64,000 nucleotides of DNA from Streptomyces sp. HmicA12 (GTDB lineage: Bacteria > Actinomycetota > Actinomycetes > Streptomycetales > Streptomycetaceae). Each line of letters opens with the position of its first letter. The first letter of the stretch is position 1. The translations under genes were made by a program, and so were the position numbers. Below are positions 9,296 through 19,000 of the stretch, piece after piece. The stretch is taken from positions 124,001 to 188,000 of the forward strand of contig NZ_KB891799.1 in NCBI RefSeq assembly GCF_000373565.1. Reading direction: 5' to 3'. The notes below the pieces were generated by a model. That model saw only the letters and a list, made by a program, of their open reading frames with translations. It searched no databases and had not been told where the DNA came from.

Positions 9296-10660
9296 ATGCG
9301 CAAGCGCTCGCTCCTCCTCGCCGCAGTCACGGCATCCGCTCTGCTCACCCCGCTGGCCGCGGCCACGGCGTCCGCCGCCCCCGCGAAGTACGGCGACGAC
9401 TTCAACGGGGACGGATACCGGGACTACGCCGCTACCAGCTGGAGCGCCAAGGGTGGCGGCGGCGTCGGCGTCGTGTACGGCACCCCGACGGGTCCGGGCA
9501 CCACCGAGCGCCGCATCACCCAGGCGAGCCCCGGCGTGCCCGGCGCCGACGAGGCCGACGACATGTTCGGCGAGGTGCGGGCCGCCGCCGACCTCGACGG
9601 CGACGGCTACGGCGACCTCGCCGTGTCCGCGACCGGCGAGAACGGCTCGGCCGGCGCCGATCAGGGCTCCGTCACCATCCTGTGGGGCTCCGCCACGGGC
9701 CTCTCGACGGGCACCACCTTGCCGAACAAGGCCCCCGGCTCGCACAACGGCATGGGCGAGGACCTGGCGACCGGCGACTTCAACGGCGACGGCAAACAGG
9801 ATCTGGCCCTCGTCAACCGCGGCGTCACGTACGTCTACCGCGGCCCGATCACCCGCTCGGGCAAGACCGGAACGGTCACCAAGCTCGACAAGACCTCGGC
9901 CTTCGATGCCACCGCTCTGATCTCCGGAAAGGTGAACGGCGACGGCAGGACCGACCTGGTGATCATCGGCAATGTGATCACGTCCTCGTCGGCCGCCTCG
10001 GACGCCTGGTTCATCAAGGGCGGCAGCTCTTCCCTGACGTCCGGGAGGACGCTGCGTCTGGAGTCCCAGTCCGGTGAGGGCGAGTTCATCGAGCGCGGCG
10101 GCGACGGCGTCATCGCGGACTTCGACAAGGACGGCTACGGCGACATCGCCGTCGGCACCTCCGTCCACTCGAAGCACAAGGGCCGCGTGACCGTCTGGTA
10201 CGGATCGTCGTCCGGCCCGGCCGACGACACCCGCATCACCCAGTCCTCCAGCGGCATGGCCGGAACCCCGGAGAACTACGACCAGTTCGGCTCCTCGGTC
10301 TCGGCGGGCGACGTCAACGGCGACGGCTACCAGGACCTCGCGGTCGGCGTCCGTGACGAGGCGATCGACGGCAAGGACAACGCGGGCGGCGTCCACATCC
10401 TCAAGGGCCGCGCGAGCGGCCTGTCGGGCTCCGGTTCGCAGTGGTTCGCCCGCAACACGGCCGGTGTACCGGGCGCCCTGAACGCCCACGACCGGTTCGG
10501 CGGCCTGGTCCGACTGCGCGACACCGACGGCGACGGCAAGGCCGACCTGTACGCCAACGGCGGGTACGGCTCACTGCGGCTGCGCGGCTCGGCCACCGGC
10601 ATCGTCACGTCGGGAGCGTCGGAGAACCTCGGCGTCGACGTGGACGGGCTCCTCCAGTGA
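9296..10660 (+). CDS. Secreted FG-GAP repeat protein
   Basis: ATG 9296 opens a short signal peptide (MRKRSLLLAAVTASALLTPL, cleavage near ATASA-AP) and the mature protein begins with DDFNGDGYRDYAATS. Further blades are DLDGDGYGDLAVSATGEN, DFNGDGKQDLALV, KVNGDGRTDLVIIG, DFDKDGYGDIAVG, DVNGDGYQDLAVGVRDE and DTDGDGKADLYANG. Connectors include TQASPGVPGADEADDMFG. 454 residues. Last of the seven tandem propeller genes; a terminator hairpin separates it from the gene before, so it may have its own promoter. Confidence 0.88.
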   Translation: MRKRSLLLAAVTASALLTPLAAATASAAPAKYGDDFNGDGYRDYAATSWSAKGGGGVGVVYGTPTGPGTTERRITQASPGVPGADEADDMFGEVRAAADLDGDGYGDLAVSATGENGSAGADQGSVTILWGSATGLSTGTTLPNKAPGSHNGMGEDLATGDFNGDGKQDLALVNRGVTYVYRGPITRSGKTGTVTKLDKTSAFDATALISGKVNGDGRTDLVIIGNVITSSSAASDAWFIKGGSSSLTSGRTLRLESQSGEGEFIERGGDGVIADFDKDGYGDIAVGTSVHSKHKGRVTVWYGSSSGPADDTRITQSSSGMAGTPENYDQFGSSVSAGDVNGDGYQDLAVGVRDEAIDGKDNAGGVHILKGRASGLSGSGSQWFARNTAGVPGALNAHDRFGGLVRLRDTDGDGKADLYANGGYGSLRLRGSATGIVTSGASENLGVDVDGLLQ

Positions 10661-10764
10661 CCCCTAAGGCCGCCCCGTAGGGGATGTCACAGCTCAGCGC
10701 CAATGCCGGGCCCAATCCCCCGGGCCCGGCATCGCACCCCCGGAAACCAGGTACGTTCGACTAC

Positions 10765-11598
10765 GTGGCTGGATTCAGGAACGGACGCGGCCGGGACAAC
10801 CGCGAAGCGCCGCAAGGCCCCCCGCAGTACTACGGCGGCGGCGGGCAGCAGCAGTGGCCCCAGGGCAACAACGGCGGGGGCGGGTACGGCGAGCCGGAGT
10901 ACTTCGGCGACCACCAGGGCCAAGGTCAGGGCCAGGGTGGCCACGACCCGTACGCCGCCAACAACCCCGGCCACACCCAGGCGTTCTCGGTGAACGACGA
11001 CCCGTACACCCAGGGCTCCACCTACCAGGCGGGCTCGGCCCAGGCGGGCCCCGTCGGCCCCCGCCTGCACTGGAAGGAACTCCTGACGGGCGTCGTCTTC
11101 CGCCCGTCCGCGACCTACCTCCAGATGCGCGACTACGCGATGTGGGCCCCGGCACTCATCGTCACGTTCCTCTACGGCCTCCTCGCCATCTTCGGCTTCG
11201 ACGGCGCCCGCGAGGACGTGATCAACGCCACGCTCTCCTCGGCGATCCCCTACGTCCTCACCACGGGCGTCGCGGTCACCCTCAGCTTCTTCGTCCTGGG
11301 CGTGGTCACGCACACCCTCGCCCGCCAGCTCGGCGGCGACGGCGCCTGGCAGCCCACGGTCGGCCTGTCCATGCTGATCGTCTGCCTCACGGACGCCCCG
11401 CGCCTGCTGGTCGGCATGTTCCTCGGCGGCAACGAGATGTTCGTCCAGCTCCTCGGCTGGGCGACCTGGATCGCGGCGGGCGCGCTGCTGACCACGATGG
11501 TCTCGAAGTCCCACGACCTGCCCTGGCCTAAGGCGCTCGCGGCATCCGCGATCCAGCTGGTGGCCCTGCTCTCGATCGTGAAGCTGGGCACGTTCTAG
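10765..11598 (+). CDS. Yip1-family integral membrane protein
   Basis: The start is set at GTG 10765 (VAGFRNGRGRDNR), the usual N-terminus of this Streptomyces family as I remember it. An in-frame ATG at 10684 would add 27 poorly conserved residues. A TACGTT -10-like hexamer ends 7 nt before the GTG, so the message may be leaderless. Residues 1-95 are a Gly/Gln/Pro/Tyr-rich, probably disordered cytoplasmic segment. After HWKELLTGVVFRPSATYLQM come about five membrane segments (WAPALIVTFLYGLLAIFGF, VLTTGVAVTLSFFVLGVV, VGLSMLIVCLTDAPRLLVG, LLGWATWIAAGALLTTMV, ALAASAIQLVALLSIV). Yip1 proteins have no defined bacterial function. 277 residues. Confidence 0.75.
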   Translation: MAGFRNGRGRDNREAPQGPPQYYGGGGQQQWPQGNNGGGGYGEPEYFGDHQGQGQGQGGHDPYAANNPGHTQAFSVNDDPYTQGSTYQAGSAQAGPVGPRLHWKELLTGVVFRPSATYLQMRDYAMWAPALIVTFLYGLLAIFGFDGAREDVINATLSSAIPYVLTTGVAVTLSFFVLGVVTHTLARQLGGDGAWQPTVGLSMLIVCLTDAPRLLVGMFLGGNEMFVQLLGWATWIAAGALLTTMVSKSHDLPWPKALAASAIQLVALLSIVKLGTF

Positions 11599-11610
11599 TC
11601 ACGTACGCAA

Positions 11611-11656
11611 CACGCGAGGGGCCCGGCACCGTTCTCGGTGCCGGGCCCCTCGCGTG
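11611..11656. terminator. Bidirectional terminator
   Basis: An almost perfect stem of about 20 bp (CACGCGAGGGGCCCGGCACC on the left, its complement on the right) with a 4-5 nt loop. It lies between the converging Yip1 and phosphoribosyltransferase genes, so it can serve both. Confidence 0.85.
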
Positions 11657-11676
11657 CGTCCCGCGCTTCGTACGCC

Positions 11677-12183
11677 TCAGGCGTCGAGCACCTGCCCGTC
11701 CCGCTTCACGACCGGCGGTTCGACACTCCACGGGAAGTTAATCCAAGCCTCGGTACGCTTCCACACATACTCGCACTTCACGAGCGAGTGCGACTTCTCA
11801 TAGACGACGGCGGACCGTACCTCGGCCACGGTGTCCAGGCAGAAGTCGTACACCAGCTTCAACGTCTTGCCGGTGTCGGCGACGTCGTCGGTGATGAGGA
11901 CCTTCTTGTTGGAGAAGTCGATGGCGTTCGGCACCGGCGCCAGCATCACCGGCATCTCCAGCGTCTCGCCGACACCGGTGTAGAACTCGACGTTGACCAG
12001 GTTCAGGTTCTTCACGTCCAGCGCGTACCCGAGCCCGCCGGCGACGAAGACGCCGCCGCGCGCGATGCTCAGGATGATGTCGGGCTCGTACCCGTCATCG
12101 GCGATGGTCTGCGCGAGCTCGCGGATCGCGACCCCGAACTTCTCGTACGTAAGGTTCTCGCGCACGGGGCTGACGTCACTCAT
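11677..12183 (-). CDS. Purine-type phosphoribosyltransferase
   Basis: The type I phosphoribosyltransferase signature VLITDDVADTGKTL (PRPP-binding loop) is clear in the middle. DIILSIARGGVFVAGGL supplies the PPi loop and INFPWS near the C-terminus is typical of xanthine/hypoxanthine-guanine enzymes. Such enzymes join a purine base to PRPP in cytosolic salvage; the exact base is not certain. ATG 12183 (MSDVSPVRENLTYEKFG) is chosen over the in-frame GTG at 12198 because it matches the family N-terminus. The start is 11 nt after the dcd stop on the same strand, so the two nucleotide-metabolism genes are probably one transcript. 168 residues. Confidence 0.85.
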   Translation of the reverse strand: MSDVSPVRENLTYEKFGVAIRELAQTIADDGYEPDIILSIARGGVFVAGGLGYALDVKNLNLVNVEFYTGVGETLEMPVMLAPVPNAIDFSNKKVLITDDVADTGKTLKLVYDFCLDTVAEVRSAVVYEKSHSLVKCEYVWKRTEAWINFPWSVEPPVVKRDGQVLDA

Positions 12184-12194
12184 GTCGCTGCTGC

Positions 12195-12770
12195 TCACAC
12201 CTGGGTCCGATGGAAATTGAGGAAGGAACGGGAGGCGGTCGGCCCGCGCTGTCCCTGGTAACGCGACCCGTAGCGCTCGCTGCCGTACGGGTGCTCGGCG
12301 GGCGACGACAGCCGGAACATGCACAGCTGCCCGATCTTCATGCCCGGCCACAGCTTGATGGGAAGCGTGGCGAGGTTCGAGAGTTCGAGGGTCACGTGGC
12401 CGCTGAAGCCCGGGTCGATGAACCCGGCGGTGGAGTGCGTGACGAGCCCGAGGCGGCCCAGCGAGCTCTTGCCCTCAAGGCGCGAGGCGAGGTCCTCGGG
12501 CAGGGAGATGACCTCGTACGTCGACGCGAGCACGAACTCACCGGGGTGCAGGATGAACGGCTCGTCGCCCTCGGGCTCCACGAGCCGCGTCAGGTCGGCC
12601 TGCTCCACACTCGGGTCGATGTGCGGGTACTTGTGGTTCTCGAACACCCGGAAGTAGCGGTCGAGGCGCACGTCGATGCTGGACGGCTGCACCATGGATT
12701 CGTCGTAGGGATCGATCCGTACCCGCCCGGCGTCGATCTCGGCCCGGATGTCCTTGTCTGAGAGAAGCAC
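12195..12770 (-). CDS. dcd: dCTP deaminase
   Basis: Converts dCTP to dUTP in pyrimidine deoxynucleotide supply. The 191-residue length is the usual one. [12 protein letters not shown] is the family start, [10 protein letters not shown] is the conserved substrate loop, and [19 protein letters not shown] carries the catalytic glutamate and trimer contacts. The C-terminal [15 protein letters not shown] loop closes over nucleotide. Some family members are bifunctional deaminase/dUTPases; this cannot be settled by eye. It probably forms an operon with the phosphoribosyltransferase downstream. A strong hairpin 18 nt upstream insulates it from the zinc-ribbon gene. Confidence 0.95.
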   Translation of the reverse strand: MLLSDKDIRAEIDAGRVRIDPYDESMVQPSSIDVRLDRYFRVFENHKYPHIDPSVEQADLTRLVEPEGDEPFILHPGEFVLASTYEVISLPEDLASRLEGKSSLGRLGLVTHSTAGFIDPGFSGHVTLELSNLATLPIKLWPGMKIGQLCMFRLSSPAEHPYGSERYGSRYQGQRGPTASRSFLNFHRTQV

Positions 12771-12787
12771 GTAGCGAGGATACGCAG

Positions 12788-12825
12788 AGCGCGCGGGCCC
12801 GCCTAAATCGGCGGGCCCGCGCGCT
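12788..12825 (-). terminator. Stem-loop terminator upstream of dcd
   Basis: A perfect 16-bp stem AGCGCGCGGGCCCGCC / GGCGGGCCCGCGCGCT with a 6-nt loop, 18 nt beyond the end of the zinc-ribbon gene and 18 nt before dcd. Confidence 0.8.
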
Positions 12826-12842
12826 TCACCTGCTCTGAGCTT

Positions 12843-13010
12843 CTACCGCTTTCCCGGTCCCACAGGAACGGCATGCCGCAACCGAGCACAGCGCGGGCAC
12901 CGGATGAGCCGGCCGGGACCGAGGCGGTCCGCCTGCTGCATCGGGAACGAAGCGGTGCTGAAGACGTGCCCTTCGGCACATCGGACGACGGTGCGCTCCA
13001 TCGAGTCCAT
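12843..13010 (-). CDS. Small zinc-ribbon-like protein
   Basis: A 55-residue protein with two cysteine clusters, VVRCAEGHVF and RCPRCARL, the spacing of a treble-clef or zinc-ribbon fold. The sequence is of a type I recall as widespread in Streptomyces (GHVFSTASFPMQ...GPGRLIRCPRCARLR). ATG 13010 (MDSMERTVVRC) and ATG 13001 (MERTVVRC) are both possible; the first is listed. The function is unknown; nucleic-acid or protein binding is only a guess from the fold. It lies upstream of dcd on the same strand but is separated by a terminator hairpin. Confidence 0.7.
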   Translation of the reverse strand: MDSMERTVVRCAEGHVFSTASFPMQQADRLGPGRLIRCPRCARLRHAVPVGPGKR

Positions 13011-13293
13011 CAAGGTCCGGAGTCCCTTCCCCACGAGCCATATGGGCCGGTTTCCCGGCCGACGACAAGGGGTCACATTACGGGATGAAAGGGACGTCGA
13101 TCCAGGCGACTCCCCGACCTCAGGACACTCCTGAAAGACCCTCTTGCGGTCCCCCCACCGTACGCCTCAACTCCCTTCACCCGCAGTCACTTCCGACCCC
13201 CACAACGCAGTCGGACCCCGACGGCGCAAGCGCCCGGGGTCCGGCATGAGGTACAGTGTCCGGCAGTACCAGCCGCTCCAACGGCGGTACTGC

Positions 13294-13367
13294 GCGGGTG
13301 TAGTTTAATGGTAGAACATAAGCTTCCCAAGCTTAGAGCGCGAGTTCGATTCTCGTCACCCGCTCCA
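13294..13367 (+). tRNA. tRNA-Gly (anticodon CCC)
   Basis: A complete cloverleaf. The acceptor stem GCGGGTG pairs with CACCCGC, the D arm contains AATGG, and the anticodon stem-loop TAAGC-TTCCCAA-GCTTA places CCC at positions 34-36. The T arm contains GTTCGATTC and the 3' CCA is encoded. It reads GGG codons. A terminator hairpin follows directly. No duplicated 3' end that would mark an integrated element was found within the window. Confidence 0.97.
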
Positions 13368-13373
13368 CGAAGA

Positions 13374-13397
13374 AGCCCCAGGCCAGCGGCCCGGGGC
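13374..13397 (+). terminator. Terminator of tRNA-Gly
   Basis: Stem AGCCCC-a-GGCC / GGCC-c-GGGGCT with an AGC loop, followed by TTTCT, 7 nt after the tRNA CCA end. Confidence 0.85.
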
Positions 13398-13730
13398 TTT
13401 CTGCTGTGCGGATCCGCTCAGTCGTCGCGTGCCACATCCGTGCCGGCCCGAAGCCACGCTCCGCCAACTCGACGAGTTCGAAGCGAATGAGCAGTACCAA
13501 GCACCGCTCTGGCAACCCAGCCGCTGAGCAACAACTTTCGGCGGCGAGCAGCGGACGGATCTCGCCGATCGCCTCGGTACGGTGAAGCGCCCGACGCGGT
13601 CCACGGGGGTCGCCAACTCCTCGATCAAATCCCCGAGATGCACCTGATCAAGGCCGCACGGGCCCACTTCTTGGTCACACTCGAAGAATCCGTGCGGCCC
13701 TTGTCACGTGACGCCCCGCACGAGCCCCCT
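13398..13730. other. Gap of 333 nt without a supported gene; possible decayed coding remnant
   Basis: No intact gene is convincing here. The plus strand has broken stretches of protein-like sequence in two frames: ATLRQLDEFEANEQYQAP to a stop near 13535, and later RQLLDQIPEMHLIKAARAHF. This may be a decayed gene next to the tRNA. I do not recognise the source protein, so it may equally be chance. Confidence 0.3.
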
Positions 13731-14660
13731 TCAAGCAACGCGGGACGCGAGCGCGGTCCGCAGCTGCTCGTAGCTCGGCGCCAACCGGCGCAGACCGTCG
13801 GCCAGGGCCCGGTCGTCGCCCGTGACCAGGGGGTGTTGGAGGCCGCCGACCAGCCGCGCCTGCCCGGACGCGATCGCCGCCGCATCGGGGAGTCCCAGCA
13901 AGTCCAGGCAGTGTGCTGCGTCGGCGAGTCGGCGCGCGCCGACTCTGATCGCGAAGTGCGCCAGGAACCCGCGCATGCCCACGTCGAGTCCCCCGTCGGC
14001 CCGGGCGGCCAAGGCCTCCACACCGGCGGCGCCTCCGAGCGTCCCCGGCGGCACCGGCTGGTCGCCGCCGCCCGCCAGCCACCGCTCCGCATCGGGCAGC
14101 GACCGTCGCAGCGCCTCCTCCGGTGTGACCTTCCGTTCCTGGACGAAGCCGGCGCGCATCACGTAGGGGGCGTCGGCATAGCCGACCGTCCTCGCCTCCC
14201 ACGCGGCGAGGAAGTCCGCGACCGGCAGCGTCGCATAGGGATGACCGTGCGGGTCGTGGAAGACCACCATGCCGCCCTCGACCTCCAGCACGACCACGAA
14301 GTGGTCGCCACCGTCGGCGGTGGGTGTGCCCGGCTGGTGGAGCAGTAGCCCCATGTCGACGGGGCCGACCAGGACGGGGCCTTGGGCGCAGGCTTCGCGC
14401 AGCCGCTCCTCAGCCTCCTCGGCCGTGCCGCCGGTGGTACGCGCGCACCGGGCGCCGAGTAGGGAGACGGCCGCGTCCAGGCCCAGGTCCGGGTCCCAGC
14501 CATAGGGGTCGAACAGCGGCAGAGTGCCGCCGATCAACTCGAAGCCGAACGGCGAACCGGTCAGTACCTCGATGACCGCCGGGGGCGGGGCCGCCTCGCC
14601 GAGCACCATGGCCAGGGAGTTGGCGTAGCAGTACGGGCCGGAGCCGATGTAGTGGGTCAC
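13731..14660 (-). CDS. Papain-fold (C39-like / BtrH-like) protein
   Basis: GTG 14660 has AGGA 7 nt upstream and gives VTHYIGSGPYCYANSLAMVL. The pattern resembles cysteine-peptidase or acyltransferase folds: a cysteine at residue 11 in PYCYANS, a histidine in GGDHFVVVLEV and an aspartate in VFHDPHG, in the order Cys-His-Asp. BtrH-type proteins use such a triad for acyl transfer in antibiotic assembly; C39-like proteins cleave or bind peptides. The C-terminal half is helical and Ala/Leu-rich. 309 residues, no signal peptide, so cytosolic. It stands alone, with no biosynthetic cluster around it. Fold assignment is by eye and moderate; function is not assigned. Confidence 0.6.
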   Translation of the reverse strand: MTHYIGSGPYCYANSLAMVLGEAAPPPAVIEVLTGSPFGFELIGGTLPLFDPYGWDPDLGLDAAVSLLGARCARTTGGTAEEAEERLREACAQGPVLVGPVDMGLLLHQPGTPTADGGDHFVVVLEVEGGMVVFHDPHGHPYATLPVADFLAAWEARTVGYADAPYVMRAGFVQERKVTPEEALRRSLPDAERWLAGGGDQPVPPGTLGGAAGVEALAARADGGLDVGMRGFLAHFAIRVGARRLADAAHCLDLLGLPDAAAIASGQARLVGGLQHPLVTGDDRALADGLRRLAPSYEQLRTALASRVA

Positions 14661-15172
14661 TGTTGTCCTGTCTTCTTCGGTCAGGAAGCGCTGATGGGCT
14701 GCTGCAGCCCCATCACCCATGCGGTGGTGTCCTTGGGGCAGTCCAGGAAGAGGGTGAACATCACGCCATCCAGTGCAGACCCTGACACGGTGTGATGGTC
14801 AAGCCCTGGGCGGTCAGCAAGCCCACTTGGTCCTCACCCGCGTCCGCGCGCTTGCAGTCCGGTCAGTACCGACGGCCAGACCCCATCGCGTTGCCTGCGG
14901 CGGAAGAGCCCGGCCCGGTCCGAACCCGCCGGCGGATCCCATTGATGCGCGGCCGGCGCCGGCAGGTCACCTGTTGGCCATCGACAGAGCCCGACCGTCG
15001 GTGAGGTCCCGGACGAACCTCCGGGCCGCCCCCGGACAGGCCGGGGATGCAACCATTCCCTTCAGAGCTGGAACCCCCGGAAGCCGACCGCGCGCCGCAG
15101 ACCCCGGCCGTGCCAGGCTGCCCGGGCCTTTTTGCTGTGCGCGCCCGCACCGACCCTCTATTCTGCGCTGCC
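14661..15172. other. Gap of 512 nt without a supported gene
   Basis: Open frames here have arbitrary amino-acid content and no RBS. There is a small GC hairpin near 15031-15048 (CCCCGG-acagg-CCGGGG) and a second GC-rich stretch ending in TTTTT near 15129-15133 that could stop transcription. TATTCT at 15159-15164 is a -10-like hexamer for the next gene. Confidence 0.5.
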
Positions 15173-15931
15173 ATGGTCGAACTGATACGGGCCCTGGTCG
15201 AAGCGGTCACCCAAGGGCTTCCGGGGTTGCGGGGGATTCGGGAGGAGAAGCGGCGGCGCGAGCTCGGGGCCGAGTTGTTTCTTCTCTATGTGCGGCTCAA
15301 CGAGGCGATGCTGGCGGCGGACGCGATCGTCCGGAGCCTTGAGGTGTACGTGGAGCGGATGGGCGGGCACCTCGAGCACGGGAACGATCGCTACGCGCTC
15401 ACCGCGGGCAACTGGATCGTCGGCAGCGTGCGGAAGCAGATCGTGAACCTCACGAGGATCTCCGGCCTCATGGGCAGACACGGCACCGCGCTGCAGATCA
15501 TCAACCCCGACGCCTACAACCGGCTCCACCCTCTGCTCAGCGGAAAGTTCAACGCCCTGCGCGTGCTGCTGGACATCATGCGTTCCGGCGCACTGCCGCT
15601 CGCGCCGACGGGGGAGGACATCGCGCGGGCCATGGAAGCGGGGGACCCGGAGTCCGACGACGGGCAGGACCGCATGATGGCGCTGATGCGGGAGCTGTCG
15701 CCCCGGTGGCACGACAGCGCGCTCGCGACGTCCTCCGAGTGGGGGCCGTCCACGTACGACTGCGTGGTCCTGTACCTCCGGGAGCGCGAGCCGCGCGGGC
15801 AGTTGGCCGAGATCCGCGGCGCCCTGGAGGCGCTGCGCGCCGCGCTGGAGGAGCACTTCACCATCGCGGACGTCCTGCTCGAAGTCGGCGACTCGCGCAT
15901 GGGCAGCGTCTCCGGGAACTTCATCGAGTGA
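15173..15931 (+). CDS. Uncharacterised helical protein
   Basis: I do not recognise this family. ATG 15173 lies 8 nt after a TATTCT -10-like hexamer with no Shine-Dalgarno sequence, so a leaderless start is likely; a longer frame from 15047 is less plausible. The 252 residues are soluble and predicted largely helical, with charged heptad-like stretches (IREEKRRRELGAELFLLYVRLNEAMLAAD is typical). A later segment contains QLAEIRGALEALRAALEEHF. No transmembrane segment, signal peptide or catalytic motif is visible. The neighbours (tRNA side, surface protein) give no functional clue. Confidence 0.7.
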   Translation: MVELIRALVEAVTQGLPGLRGIREEKRRRELGAELFLLYVRLNEAMLAADAIVRSLEVYVERMGGHLEHGNDRYALTAGNWIVGSVRKQIVNLTRISGLMGRHGTALQIINPDAYNRLHPLLSGKFNALRVLLDIMRSGALPLAPTGEDIARAMEAGDPESDDGQDRMMALMRELSPRWHDSALATSSEWGPSTYDCVVLYLREREPRGQLAEIRGALEALRAALEEHFTIADVLLEVGDSRMGSVSGNFIE

Positions 15932-15977
15932 CGGGAGGACCGGCGGGCCCCGGGCGCCCGTTGCTCCGTACGAATCA

Positions 15978-15994
15978 ATAATCTGACGGATTAT
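15978..15994. promoter_or_regulatory. AT-rich palindrome upstream of the surface-protein gene
   Basis: A perfect inverted repeat ATAATC-tgacg-GATTAT, overlapped by a second one (CTGA-N7-TCAG), stands out in this very GC-rich sequence. It is 100 bp upstream of the 16094 start and after the end of the previous gene. It may be an operator or promoter element; the regulator is unknown. Confidence 0.5.
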
Positions 15995-16093
15995 CAGTTG
16001 AACAGCGCGGCTCGCCCCGATCGGCCGCGTCCCACCCCTACCGTCTGCCCCGGAATCGGTCGAACAGCTCACGGAAACGGCTGTAGGGGTCAC

Positions 16094-19000
16094 ATGCACG
16101 CGAAACCACGCACATTGCGGCGATTGCTGGTCGGGGTGACAGCGGCGCTGAGTCTTCTCGTCGGGTCGCACGCGGCAGCCGTACCGCTGGCCCCCGCGGC
16201 CGACGATCCGATGAGTTCGGTCGGCATCACCAAGACCAACGACACCGGTGGCGAACCTCAGCAGCCGGGTGACGAGTTCATCTACACACTCACCGGACAG
16301 TGCTCGGGGCTGACCGTGGACTGTGTGGACTTCACCGTCACGGACACGCTGCCGGCCGGGTTCGAGGTGACGAGCCTGCCGCAGAGCACGACCACGCGGG
16401 ACGTCACGTACGACGAGAGCACGCGCCAGCTGACCGTCGTCTACAAGCAGACCCTGCAGAACCCGGCCGGGAAGACCGGGCTGCGGGCCGGGCAGGCGGG
16501 CTCGGTGGAGATCGGGATGCGGGTGCCGACCGACACCCAGCTGGAGGACGGCGCGACCGTCACCAACACGGCCACGGTCGACGCCGACAACGCCGACCCC
16601 AAGGACTCCTCCACCGACGTCACCGTCGAGATCCCCCGCGTGGTCAAGCCGGTGGTGACGAAGGACTGGGAGGACGGCTCCGCCATCGCGCTCAGCGACG
16701 AGGAGTCCACGATCACGCTGAACGTGCGGAACAACTCCTCGTCGTCGGCCGAGGTCACCGAGCTGTCGGTGTCCGACACGACCGAGGACACGTTCGAGTA
16801 CTTCGACTTCGAGTCGGCCACGGTGACCACGTTCCCCAAGGGCGCCGACCAGGCGCATCTGGTGGTCACCACCGCGGACGGCCAGACGCACACCGGTGCC
16901 GACATCAGCGCGCCGGGCGCACTGCCGATGCCCGCCGGGGTGGACCCGGGCGACGTGGTCGGGTTCGAGGTCGTGTTCACCAACAGCGCCGGCGACCCGC
17001 TGCCCTACGACTCCGACGGCGGCACCGTCGAGGTCAAGATGAAGCTGCGGGACACGTACCGCTCCAGCGGCGCCAAGCTGGAGCCGACCGACAAGGTCAC
17101 GGTGAACAACTGCGCCGTCCCGGCCGCCAAGGAGACGACGGAGGGGGACGTCACGGGTGACCAGGCCTGCGCCCCGTACGACATCCTTCCCGACATCCTC
17201 GTGCTCCAGCCGACCAAGCGGTTCTACCCGGACACGAACGGCGACTTCAGCCAGGACACCGGGGAGCACGCGGTGCTCGGCGAGAACTCGCCGGTGAGCA
17301 CCGAGGTCGACGTGAAGAACGCCTCGCCGTTCCCGGTGAAGTCGATCACCATCACGGAGCCGTCCGCGGAGTCGGCCAGCGAGTTCGACAAGCTCGACGT
17401 CGACAAGGTGCGGCTGCGGTTCCCCGAGGGGGCGACCGAGGCGAAGCTGACCGTCACCTGCGCGGACGGGTCCACCGAGGAAGAGACCTACACGCAGAAC
17501 GCGACGTACGAGGTTCCCGAGGCCTGCCAGCAGGTCACCAAGGTCGAGGTCACCTACACGGGCATGGACGCGGACGGCAACCCGACCATCACGGCGGGCG
17601 CCACCGCGGGGCTCGACCTGCACGGCACGCTGACCGACGGCGTCACCGCCGAGGACCTGCCGGGCGGCACCAGCCCGGGCGTCGACAACTGCGCCGGGTA
17701 CAAGGGCGACGCGGGCCGCACCGACGGCAGCGGCACCGCCTCCGGCAACGCCTGCAAGACGCTGCCGATCGAGGAGCCGAACACCTCGGGCAGCGGCACG
17801 AAGGACTCCTCGCAGAACGACATCCCGGCCGACCAGCCGATCACGATGAACCTGAAGGTCACCAACAACGGCAACAAGCCGCTGGTGTCCCCGGTCGTCA
17901 CCGACCCGACGGCCAACCCGGACGGCTCGCCGTCGACGACGAACAACCCGTTCGACGTCGTGCAGATCACGTCCGTGACCGTCAGCCCGTCGGACGCCCC
18001 GGTGAACCTCGAACTGTGGGACCCGGACGCGGACGGCGGCAACGGCGCCTGGGTCGCGTACGACGCGAACGACGCCGACCTGCTCGCGCGGGCCACCGGT
18101 GTGCGCGGCTCCTACGACGGTGAGATGTCGCCGCAGTCCACCTTCACGGTGACCATCGTCGCCGAGCGCCGCCCCGGCGTCCCCGACGGTACGACGCTGC
18201 AGAACTGCTACTCGATCGACGCGGGCGGCGACTACACGCCGGGCGCCCCGGTCTGCGGCCCCTCGATGGACACCGCGCCGGCCTCCGACTCGGCGTCGCT
18301 GAACAAGACGATCACCCCGGGCACCCTGCCCGAGTACGTGCCGGGGCTGCCGCGCCAGCACGCCGACATGTCGCTGACCGTCGCCAACACCGGCAACATG
18401 TCGGCGAAGTACCTGCGGATGACGGACAAGGACGACGACTTCTTCGACGCGGTCGACCTGGTCTCCATCAAGTCCAACCAGATGCCGGCCGGTGCCGACC
18501 GGGTCCAGATCGACGCCTACGTCGACGGGGCCTGGGTCAACGGCACGCCGTCGTCCAGCGCCGCGCTGCCCTCGGGGGTGAGCGCCGGTGACGTCGTCGG
18601 CCTCCGCGTCACCTACACCTCGACCAGCACCGCCAACGACGGCTACGTCATCAAGCCCGAGTGCACCACGTCGAGTTGCTACGGAATCCTCGTCCTCGAC
18701 GTCAGCCCGCGCGAGTCGCTGCGCAGCAGTGGCGACCCGGTGCCCAGCCACCTGGAGGACACGGTCAGCGGCCAGTTCCTCACGAAGCTGGAGTCCGAGG
18801 ACAACCCGAAGGACATCGACCCCGTCGACGCGACGCTCAACCTGGTCAAGGGCGACCCGAAGCTGGCCGTCGACAAGACCCCGAACACCGACCTGGCGCC
18901 CGGCGAGGACGCCCCGTTCTACCTGAAGGTCACCAACACCGGCACCGCCAACATCCCGAACCTGGTCGTCAAGGACGAACTGCCGCAGGGCATCCGGTTC

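Noticed and set aside
14773..15342. Possible small gene in the 512-nt gap before 15173
   Set aside because: No RBS, arbitrary Arg/Pro/Ala composition, and the frame runs into the next gene on the same strand.
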